A stretch of 5,164 nucleotides of DNA from JBKDZL01 sp047971145 (GTDB taxonomy: Bacteria; Bacillota_I; Bacilli_A; Erysipelotrichales; Erysipelotrichaceae): the NCBI GenBank assembly GCA_047971145.1, contig JBKDZL010000054.1, forward strand, positions 1 through 5,164, read 5' to 3'. The notes below the pieces were generated by a model. The model was not told the DNA's origin. It was given only the letters and a program-made list of their open reading frames with translations, and did not search any database. Positions 1-5,164 of this stretch are shown here, piece by piece (the stretch's first letter is position 1; the number at the start of each line of letters is the position of its first letter). The position numbers and the translations under genes are program-made.

Positions 1-98
1 GCTTCTTTGAATTCTACTTTAGGCTCTATTACACTACTACAACCAATTAGTACTATTGTCAGTATACTCACTATTATTGTCTTTATTACTTTTTTCAT
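1..98 (-). CDS. Putative lipoprotein, N-terminal part (gene runs off the left edge)
   Basis: Reading leftward from the ATG at 98-96 gives 32 complete codons with no stop. The peptide begins MKKVIKTIIV, continues as a hydrophobic stretch (residues about 4-18) and reaches a lipobox L17-I18-G19-C20, followed by SSVIEPKVEF and a charged segment. This is a textbook type II signal peptide: a Lys-rich n-region, a short h-region and an invariant Cys that would be diacylated by Lgt and cleaved by LspA, anchoring the mature protein to the outer face of the membrane. A Shine-Dalgarno site (GAGGAAAG, 110-103) lies 8 nt before the start when measured from GAGG, and an extended -10 promoter lies further upstream. 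It is divergent from parE. Only the signal peptide and about 12 mature residues are visible, so the function (substrate-binding protein, adhesin, other) cannot be told. Confidence 0.8.
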   Translation of the reverse strand, partial: MKKVIKTIIVSILTIVLIGCSSVIEPKVEFKE

Positions 99-102
99 TG
101 TT

Positions 103-110
103 CTTTCCTC
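103..110 (-). promoter_or_regulatory. Ribosome binding site of the divergent lipoprotein gene
   Basis: On the minus strand this reads GAGGAAAG. The GAGG core ends 8 nt before the ATG at 98. It fixes the start codon and strengthens the case that the truncated leftward frame is a real gene. Confidence 0.7.
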
Positions 111-122
111 TTGTTATTTATA

Positions 123-150
123 ATTATATCATTTTCATTGGTTTTGTCAT
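123..150 (-). promoter_or_regulatory. Extended -10 promoter for the lipoprotein gene
   Basis: On the minus strand a perfect TATAAT (128-123) is preceded by TGA (131-129), giving the extended -10 form TGnTATAAT. An ATGACA hexamer (150-145, five of six matches to TTGACA) sits 16 nt upstream. The predicted transcript would start near 116, leaving a short leader of about 18 nt that carries the ribosome binding site. This is seen in the sequence only; promoter activity is inferred. Confidence 0.65.
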
Positions 151-157
151 CAGATCA

Positions 158-169
158 TATTTATAAATA
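158..169. repeat. 12-bp perfect palindrome (TATTTATAAATA) between divergent promoters
   Basis: The two halves TATTTA/TAAATA are exact reverse complements. It lies just upstream of the -35 hexamer of the leftward lipoprotein promoter. It could be an operator half-site cluster or an AT-rich UP-like element, but in such AT-rich DNA a palindrome of this size may arise by chance. Confidence 0.35.
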
Positions 170-173
170 AAAG

Positions 174-183
174 TCTTATAAGA
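174..183. repeat. 10-bp perfect palindrome (TCTTATAAGA) in the divergent intergenic region
   Basis: TCTTA and TAAGA are exact inverted halves with no spacer, close to the middle of the 99-277 intergenic region. It contains G/C positions, so it is slightly less likely than a pure A/T palindrome to be chance. The arms are too short for a terminator. A regulator-binding site is possible but unproven. Confidence 0.3.
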
Positions 184-220
184 AAGAAAAAAACAATGAA
201 AAATCAAGGTTTGCCATCTT

Positions 221-253
221 TTGTTTATTAATTAAAAACATTTATAGTATAAT
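221..253 (+). promoter_or_regulatory. Probable parE operon promoter
   Basis: A perfect TATAAT lies at 248-253, placing a start of transcription near 260 and a leader of roughly 18 nt. The matching -35 is weak: at 17-nt spacing the hexamer is TTATTA (225-230). An alternative pairing is TTGTTT (221-226), 16 nt, then TATAGT (243-248). TTGCCA at 211-216 is the best -35 lookalike but has no good -10 at proper spacing. The promoter is therefore likely, but its exact elements are not settled. Confidence 0.5.
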
Positions 254-268
254 AATAACTTAGAAAGT

Positions 269-275
269 GAGGAAG
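269..275 (+). promoter_or_regulatory. Ribosome binding site of parE
   Basis: GAGGAAG lies with its GAGG core 5 nt before the ATG at 278. No competing start with a comparable site is present, so the start is well supported. Confidence 0.7.
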
Positions 276-277
276 TA

Positions 278-2188
278 ATGTCAAATAATTATGATGCATC
301 AGACATTCAAATATTAGAAGGTCTTTTAGCTGTTAGAAAAAGACCTGGTATGTATATTGGCTCTACTGATAGTAAAGGGCTACACCACTTAGTGTGGGAA
401 ATATTAGATAATTCAATTGATGAGGCTTTAAATGGCCATGGTGAGCAAATCAAAGTAATAATACATAGTGATGATTCTGTAAGTGTTAGTGATAATGGTA
501 GAGGAATGCCAGTAGCAAAGCATAAATCAGGCATTTCTGCTTTACAAGTTATTTTTACTAAATTACATGCAGGTGGCAAATTTTCATCTGAGGGTGGTTA
601 TAAAACTTCAGGGGGCTTACATGGAGTTGGAGCTTCAGTAGTTAATGCTTTAAGTTCAAAAGTGTTGGTGATTTCAGCTCGTGATGGCAAAAAGTATCAG
701 ATGAAATTTAAAGATGGTGGCTCTAAAGCAAGTAAATTAGAAGTTATAGGAAATGGTAAAACTACTGGCTCATATGTTAGATTTTGGCCTGATTCTTCTA
801 TTTTTACAACTTTAGATTTTTCGTATGCTACTATTGCCACTAAATTACAACAGAGTGCTTTTTTAATGCCAGGAATTATTTTTGAGTTAGCTGATGAGCG
901 TAGTGGTAAGAGTGAAGTGTTTCAGTATCAACAAGGCTTGAGTGATTTTGTCAAACACTTAGTTAAAGATGAGAATGTTTTAATGCATCAACCAGTAGCT
1001 TTAAGTGGTGAGGGTAAGCATATTAAAGTTGATGTAGCTTTTAGCTATACAACTAAAGATAAAGAGAATATTATTTCTTTTGCTAATATGGTCAACACTA
1101 AAGATGGTGGTACTCATGAGTCGGGTCTAAAATCAGCTTTTACTAAAGCTTTTAATGATTATGCTAAAAACAATGCTTTAATTAAAGAGAGTAATAGTTT
1201 TGATGGTATAGAGGTAAGAGAGGGACTATATGCGATAGTTTCCTTAGGTATTGAAGAAGATGTTTTACAATTTGAAGGACAAACTAAAAACAAATTAGGT
1301 ACTCCTAGTGCTCGTAGCATTGTGGAGAATTTAGTATATGATCAGTTAATTGACTTTTTAAATAATCATAAAGAGCTAGCTCAAAGCTTGATTAATAAAA
1401 TGCTGCAAGCCCAAGCGGTAAGAGAGGCAGTGCGCAAAGCTCGAGAGCAAGCAAAAAAGAAAAACAGCAAAAAAATAGAAAAGATTATCTCTGGTAAACT
1501 TGCTGCAGCTAATAGTAAGAAGCCTGAGGAGAAAGAATTATTTTTAGTTGAGGGTGACTCAGCTGGTGGCTCAGCTAAGCAGGGTAGAAACTCTAAGTAT
1601 CAAGCGATTTTACCATTGCGTGGTAAAGTGTTAAATACTATGAAAGTTAAGTTATCAGAAGTGGAAAAAAATGAAGAATTGGCTACTATTATTAATTGTT
1701 TACAGGCTGGTGTTGGGGAGTACTTCAATATTGCCGATTCACAATATCACAAAATTATTATCATGACTGATGCTGATACTGATGGAGCTCATATTCAAAC
1801 TTTACTGTTAACTTTCTTTTATAATTACATGCGTCCTTTAATTGAAAATGGTTATATTTTTATTGCTCAACCACCACTCTATAAGATTAGTAGTGGTAGT
1901 AAAAATCATTATTGTTATAGTGAGGAAGATTTAAAGCAGTATCGAAAAATTTATGATAATAAACGTTATACTATTCAGCGTTATAAAGGATTAGGAGAAA
2001 TGAATGCCGATCAGCTATGGGATACTACCATGGATCCTGAATCACGTAGTTTAATTAAAGTTAATATTGAGGATTTTAATGTAGCAGAACGAAAATTAAA
2101 AACTTTAATGGGTGATAATCCTGCTTTACGTCGAGATTGGATTGAGGATAATGTAGATTTTAGTATGGGTGATGAATATGAAAAATAA
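278..2188 (+). CDS. parE: DNA topoisomerase IV subunit B (ParE)
   Basis: This is the ATP-hydrolysing subunit of topoisomerase IV, which with ParC decatenates daughter chromosomes and relaxes supercoils in the cytoplasm. At 636 residues it is full length for the family. Order of parts: GHKL ATPase domain with the Glu41/Asn45 motif (EILDN), D72 in DNGRGMP and the ATP-lid stretch GGLHGVG (112-118); transducer domain with the QTK loop at 335-337; TOPRIM domain with E425 in VEGDSAGGSAKQGR, PLRGK at 446-450 and the metal-binding aspartates D498/D500/D502 in TDADTDGAH; and the conserved tail RYKGLGEMN...DPESR. Arg135 falls where the novobiocin-contacting Arg of E. coli GyrB lies. ParE rather than GyrB is favoured by YKTSGGLHGVGASVVNALS (GyrB usually has YKVSGG) and by the parC gene directly downstream. 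The start ATG has a good ribosome binding site. Confidence 0.95.
   Translation: MSNNYDASDIQILEGLLAVRKRPGMYIGSTDSKGLHHLVWEILDNSIDEALNGHGEQIKVIIHSDDSVSVSDNGRGMPVAKHKSGISALQVIFTKLHAGGKFSSEGGYKTSGGLHGVGASVVNALSSKVLVISARDGKKYQMKFKDGGSKASKLEVIGNGKTTGSYVRFWPDSSIFTTLDFSYATIATKLQQSAFLMPGIIFELADERSGKSEVFQYQQGLSDFVKHLVKDENVLMHQPVALSGEGKHIKVDVAFSYTTKDKENIISFANMVNTKDGGTHESGLKSAFTKAFNDYAKNNALIKESNSFDGIEVREGLYAIVSLGIEEDVLQFEGQTKNKLGTPSARSIVENLVYDQLIDFLNNHKELAQSLINKMLQAQAVREAVRKAREQAKKKNSKKIEKIISGKLAAANSKKPEEKELFLVEGDSAGGSAKQGRNSKYQAILPLRGKVLNTMKVKLSEVEKNEELATIINCLQAGVGEYFNIADSQYHKIIIMTDADTDGAHIQTLLLTFFYNYMRPLIENGYIFIAQPPLYKISSGSKNHYCYSEEDLKQYRKIYDNKRYTIQRYKGLGEMNADQLWDTTMDPESRSLIKVNIEDFNVAERKLKTLMGDNPALRRDWIEDNVDFSMGDEYEK
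2167..2173 (+). promoter_or_regulatory. Ribosome binding site that selects the parC start
   Basis: GGGTGAT matches the 3' part of the extended Shine-Dalgarno consensus (...GGAGGTGATC) and ends 4 nt before the ATG at 2178. It lies inside the parE reading frame. Upstream in-frame candidates GTG 2169 and ATG 2172 overlap this site and have no purine-rich site of their own, so ATG 2178 is preferred. Confidence 0.5.
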
Positions 2189-4607
2189 TAATTTGTTTTC
2201 GGAAAATATTGTTGATGTGAATTTTGAGGAAATTTTAGGTGATCGAATTGCTAGATATTCTCAATATATTATTCAAGATCGTGCACTTCCTGATGTTCGT
2301 GATGGCTTAAAGCCGGTGCAAAGAAGAATTTTATATGCGATGAATAAAGATGGCAATACTTATGATAAAGCTTATCGCAAATCAGCTAAAACCGTTGGTT
2401 TAGTAATTGGTAATTATCATCCTCATGGTGATAGTTCTGTTTATGATGCGATGGTGCGTTTAGCTCAAGATTGGAAAATGAGAGTACCTTTAGTAGATAT
2501 GCATGGTAATAAAGGTTCAATTGATGATGATCCAGCTGCGGCTATGCGTTATACTGAGGCCAGACTTGCTAAAATATCTCAAGAATTAATTGGTGATATT
2601 ACTAGTGATACTGTTGATTTCACTTGGAACTTTGACGATACTGAAAAAGAGCCAACTGTATTACCAGCTCGTTATTTAAATTTATTGGTTAATGGTGCCA
2701 TGGGAATTGCTTATGGTTATGCAACCAAAATACCACCTCATAATTTAAAGGAAGTGAGTGAAGCTTGCATTTATCGCTTAAACAACCCTAATTGTACTTT
2801 AAGTGAGGTTACAAAGTATATTTTTGGTCCAGATTTTCCCACTGGTGGTATTGTTCAGGGAAAGGAAGGAATTTTATCCGCTTTTAGCTCTGGTAGTGGT
2901 CGCATTGTGGTCAGAGCTAAGGTTGATGTAGTTGATCAGAAAGGCTTAAAATCACTAATAATTAGTGAGGTTCCTTATGAAGTTGTCAAGGCACAATTAG
3001 TCGAAAAAATTGATAAAATTAGAATTGGTAAAGATCTAGATGGCATTAGTGAAGTTAGAGATGAATCTGATCGCAATGGAATTAAAATTGTCGTAGAATT
3101 AAAAAAACAAGCAAATGTTGAATTAATTTTAAACTATCTTTATAAAAATACGCCTTTACAAGTTTATTATAATTATAATATGGTTTGTATTGTCGATAAA
3201 AAACCGATGCAGTTAGGTTTGATGAACATTATTGATGCTTATTTAACTTTCTATGAAGAGTTTAATATAAGACTTATTAATTATCAAATAGATAAGCTAA
3301 ATCAAAGATTAGAAATTTTAGAGGGCTTAATTAAAGCAATTAGTATCTTAGATGAAGTAATTAGTTTAATTAGAGCATCACATGACAAATCAGATGCAAA
3401 AAATCGTTTGATGATTGCGTTTGATTTTACTGCTAATCAAGCTGAAGCCATTGTTACTTTACAATTATATCGTTTAACCTCTACTGATATTACTTCTTTA
3501 GAAAAAGAGCATCAGGAAAAGAGCCATGCTTTAAAAGTGAAAAAATCTTTATTAAAAGATTCTGATTTACTTAAGGATTATTTAACTACAGGTTTAAATA
3601 ATATAATTAGTGAGTATGGATCTAAAAGATTAACAAAAATTGAAGCAGAAGTTGAAGAAATAAAAATTGAACAAGCAGATTTAATTAACTCAGAGGAAAT
3701 TATGATTTCAGTATCAGTAGGCGGATACTTGAAACAATCATCACTAAGAAGTTTTAAAGCTAGTGATAGCTATCCAGGCTTAAGAGAGAGTGATCAGTTA
3801 TTGACTTATGGTGTTGCCAATACTTTAGATAATATTATTTTATCTAGTAAGTCAGGTAGCTATGCTTGTATTTCTGCTTATAGCTTAAATGAATTTAAAT
3901 GGAAAGATGTTGGTGATCATGTTAATAAATTTGTTAATTTTGAGCCTAATGATGAATTGATTGATGCTTTTGTGGTAGATGATTTTAGTAAAAAGTATCA
4001 GGTAGTTTCACTTACTAGTGATGGACAAATTAGGCGTTGTAGTCTATCAGATTATGAACTGAGCAGAAAATCTAAGATTTCTAGTAGTATTAAACTGAAA
4101 AAAAATGCTAATTTGATTAGATCATTATTATGTAATGAAAATGATGAACTAATCATTGCGACTAAAAATGGCTATATCAATCGCTATCTTGTTAGTGATA
4201 TTGGTCTAACTAGTATCAATACTCAAGGGGTTAAAGCATTGAATTTGGGTAAAGATGATGAAGTTGTGGATATGCAACTCATTCAGGATAGAGATATGTT
4301 AGTGGTCTTTGCGAAAAATGGAACTAAGCGCTTAAGAATAGCAGATATTGAAGTAAGTAATAGAAATAAAAAAGGTATATTATTAGCTAAAAATACCAAA
4401 AGTAATCCTACTGAAATTAAAAGAATTGTCGCTTGTAATATCCATGATAGTATTATTATGGCTGCTGATGATATTAGAGAAATCTTAGCTAAGGATGTAA
4501 GTCTAATGGATTTAACTGCGACCTTCTCAAATAGTATTAAAGTTAATCAAAATACTAGCATTGTTAAAAAATTACAGTATACTTATAAGCAAGAAGAAAA
4601 GGAGTAA
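2178..4607 (+). CDS. parC: DNA topoisomerase IV subunit A (ParC)
   Basis: This is the DNA cleavage-rejoining subunit, forming the ParC2ParE2 enzyme with the upstream product. It has 809 residues from ATG 2178 (812 if GTG 2169 is used), normal for Gram-positive ParC. The winged-helix region carries RKSAKTVGLVIGNYHPHGDSS and the catalytic pair R124-Y125 in AAMRYTEARL; Tyr125 would attack the DNA phosphate. I177 in MGIA corresponds to the intercalating isoleucine. A tower and coiled-coil arm with the exit-gate motif LQLYRLTS (about residues 420-430) follows. From about residue 509 there is a beta-pinwheel DNA-wrapping domain starting near GGYLKQSSLRSF. ParC over GyrA: KTVGxVIGNYHPHGDSSVYDAMVRLAQDWK is the ParC form, and no canonical GyrA box (QRRGGKG) is visible in the C-terminal domain. 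Quinolone-determining positions are Ser86 and Asp90, the usual sensitive-type residues. It overlaps parE by 11 nt, suggesting translational coupling. Confidence 0.94.
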   Translation: MKNNNLFSENIVDVNFEEILGDRIARYSQYIIQDRALPDVRDGLKPVQRRILYAMNKDGNTYDKAYRKSAKTVGLVIGNYHPHGDSSVYDAMVRLAQDWKMRVPLVDMHGNKGSIDDDPAAAMRYTEARLAKISQELIGDITSDTVDFTWNFDDTEKEPTVLPARYLNLLVNGAMGIAYGYATKIPPHNLKEVSEACIYRLNNPNCTLSEVTKYIFGPDFPTGGIVQGKEGILSAFSSGSGRIVVRAKVDVVDQKGLKSLIISEVPYEVVKAQLVEKIDKIRIGKDLDGISEVRDESDRNGIKIVVELKKQANVELILNYLYKNTPLQVYYNYNMVCIVDKKPMQLGLMNIIDAYLTFYEEFNIRLINYQIDKLNQRLEILEGLIKAISILDEVISLIRASHDKSDAKNRLMIAFDFTANQAEAIVTLQLYRLTSTDITSLEKEHQEKSHALKVKKSLLKDSDLLKDYLTTGLNNIISEYGSKRLTKIEAEVEEIKIEQADLINSEEIMISVSVGGYLKQSSLRSFKASDSYPGLRESDQLLTYGVANTLDNIILSSKSGSYACISAYSLNEFKWKDVGDHVNKFVNFEPNDELIDAFVVDDFSKKYQVVSLTSDGQIRRCSLSDYELSRKSKISSSIKLKKNANLIRSLLCNENDELIIATKNGYINRYLVSDIGLTSINTQGVKALNLGKDDEVVDMQLIQDRDMLVVFAKNGTKRLRIADIEVSNRNKKGILLAKNTKSNPTEIKRIVACNIHDSIIMAADDIREILAKDVSLMDLTATFSNSIKVNQNTSIVKKLQYTYKQEEKE
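4598..4604 (+). promoter_or_regulatory. Strong ribosome binding site supporting a TTG start for yqeG
   Basis: AAAGGAG lies within the last codons of parC and ends 6 nt before TTG 4611. It is the best Shine-Dalgarno match in the window and decides in favour of the rare TTG start, which also gives the N-terminus expected for YqeG proteins (MLEKFVPE). Confidence 0.8.
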
Positions 4608-4610
4608 ATT

Positions 4611-5123
4611 TTGTTAGAAAAATTTGTACCAGAATTAATTGTCAATAATTTCAAGGAAATAACTTTGGCGCAGTTATCAGCTTTAAATTGCCAAGTTTTA
4701 TTAGTTGATTTAGATAATACTTTAGTGGCGCATGATGATGCGCATCCTAATCATGATGTTCACTTCTTTTTAGATAAACTGCGTGATGCGAAAATAAAGG
4801 TTATCTTAATTTCGAATAATAAGCAAAGTAGAGTTGATGTTTTTTGTGCTGATTTAAGAGCACCTGGCTATGGTTTGGCATATAAGCCTTTTAAGTTTAA
4901 ATACAAAAAAATAATTAAAGAGTATAATTTAGATAAGGATACTATTGTTTGTTTAGGAGATCAAATTTTAACTGATGTTTTAGGAGCTCACAGAATGAAC
5001 TTAAAGGTAATTTGGACTAAACCTTTAGTAAATTATGATAGTAAGAGGACCTCTTTTAGTAGGTTTTTAGAAAAGAGAATCCTCAAAGCATTAAGCAAAA
5101 AAGGCTTGATTAGTGATGTGTAA
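4611..5123 (+). CDS. yqeG: YqeG family HAD-type phosphatase (HAD subclass IIIA)
   Basis: A 170-residue cytosolic protein, the usual length for YqeG. HAD motifs appear in order: motif I LVDLDNTLV with nucleophile D33 and acid/base D35; motif II ISNN with S68; motif III Lys at K92 in YKPF; motif IV GDQILTDVLG with D117 and D122. The N-terminus MLEKFVPELIV and the C-terminal basic helix after TSFSRFLEKR also fit the family. Members are related to the eukaryotic mitochondrial phosphatidylglycerophosphate phosphatase Gep4, so a phospholipid-phosphate substrate is possible, but the bacterial substrate is not shown by the sequence. The gene starts with TTG, 3 nt after the parC stop, with an excellent ribosome binding site inside parC, and it overlaps the start of yqeH. 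In B. subtilis and many relatives yqeG heads the yqeG-yqeH cluster, so the pairing here supports both calls. Confidence 0.92.
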   Translation: MLEKFVPELIVNNFKEITLAQLSALNCQVLLVDLDNTLVAHDDAHPNHDVHFFLDKLRDAKIKVILISNNKQSRVDVFCADLRAPGYGLAYKPFKFKYKKIIKEYNLDKDTIVCLGDQILTDVLGAHRMNLKVIWTKPLVNYDSKRTSFSRFLEKRILKALSKKGLISDV

Positions 5124-5164
5124 TACTTGTTTAGGTTGTGGTATTAATATCAAGTATGATGATC
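5116..5164 (+). CDS. yqeH: YqeH ribosome-biogenesis GTPase, N-terminal fragment (cut by window end)
   Basis: Sixteen codons are visible from ATG 5116: MCNTCLGCGINIKYDD. The C-x-G-C-G pattern (C5, C8) followed by a short Ile-rich strand and acidic residues is the opening half of the N-terminal zinc finger of YqeH, a circularly permuted GTPase needed for 30S subunit assembly in B. subtilis. Position directly after yqeG is the family's classic place. The start overlaps the yqeG stop by 8 nt in another frame, a coupling arrangement. GTG 5113 is an in-frame alternative start and is better spaced (8 nt versus 11 nt) from the AAAAAAGG run at 5097-5104. The GTPase domain lies beyond the window, so the call rests on the short finger motif and on synteny. 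Confidence 0.75.
   Translation, partial: MCNTCLGCGINIKYDD

Noticed and set aside
196..231. Plus-strand micro-ORF MKNQGLPSFVY upstream of parE, a possible leader peptide
   Set aside because: No Shine-Dalgarno site precedes it, it lies upstream of the best -10 box so it would not be on the parE transcript, and it lacks the residue runs of an attenuator peptide.
307..579. Minus-strand open frame of 90 codons inside parE
   Set aside because: It lies wholly opposite the highly conserved ATPase domain of parE, its product resembles no family I recognise, and no ribosome binding site or promoter precedes it. It is a shadow frame.
2169..2177. Earlier parC starts GTG 2169 or ATG 2172
   Set aside because: Both overlap the GGGTGAT ribosome binding site and have no purine-rich sequence upstream of themselves. 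They would add only two or three residues before the ATG at 2178.
3826..3846. Inverted repeat TAGATAA / TTATCTA with a 7-nt loop, a possible hairpin or terminator
   Set aside because: It sits inside the conserved parC reading frame, the arms are only 7 bp and mostly A/T, and there is no following T-run suited to termination. Chance is the simplest explanation.
278..4607. gyrB-gyrA instead of parE-parC
   Set aside because: The ParE-type YKTSGGLHGVG and the ParC-type KTVGxVIGNYHPHGDSSVYDAMVRLAQDWK signatures, plus the lack of a GyrA box, favour topoisomerase IV. A search against both families would settle it.
1..5164. Mobile elements, tRNA or rRNA genes, CRISPR arrays or a novel defence system
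   Set aside because: No transposase, direct-repeat arrays, cloverleaf-like segments or unassigned long frames were seen. Nearly all of the window is accounted for by core genes.

Overview
This is a low-G+C window (about one third G+C by eye; strong preference for TTA, AAA, GAT and ATT codons) from a Bacillota-type bacterium or a close relative. The standard bacterial code fits: tryptophan is written TGG inside conserved motifs, and all three complete genes end in TAA. This argues against a Mycoplasma-type organism that reads TGA as Trp. Purine-rich Shine-Dalgarno sites, a short lipoprotein signal peptide, and a separate ParE/ParC pair next to yqeG-yqeH all point to Firmicutes, perhaps an Erysipelotrichia-like or other deep low-G+C lineage. 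I cannot place it more precisely without a search.

Layout: (1) Bases 1-98, minus strand: the 5' end of a gene for a small lipoprotein, with a clear lipobox (cysteine 20) and its own extended -10 promoter. (2) Bases 99-277: a divergent intergenic region of about 180 bp with back-to-back promoters, two short perfect AT-rich palindromes and an A-rich tract. (3) Bases 278-2188: parE, the ATPase/TOPRIM subunit of DNA topoisomerase IV. (4) Bases 2178-4607: parC, the DNA breakage-reunion subunit, overlapping parE by 11 nt. (5) Bases 4611-5123: yqeG, a HAD-superfamily phosphatase that starts with TTG, 3 nt after parC. (6) From about 5116 to the window end: the first codons of yqeH, a permuted GTPase of 30S ribosome assembly, overlapping yqeG by 8 nt and cut by the window edge.

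All plus-strand genes are packed with overlaps or a 3-nt gap and no visible terminator, so they probably form one operon. ParE and ParC assemble as the A2B2-type topoisomerase IV that unlinks daughter chromosomes. YqeG and YqeH belong to a conserved Firmicutes gene cluster tied to ribosome biogenesis and housekeeping. The junction of topoisomerase IV with the yqeGH cluster is the most distinctive thing here. The rest is ordinary core-genome content, and I see no sign of a novel defence, mobile or RNA system.
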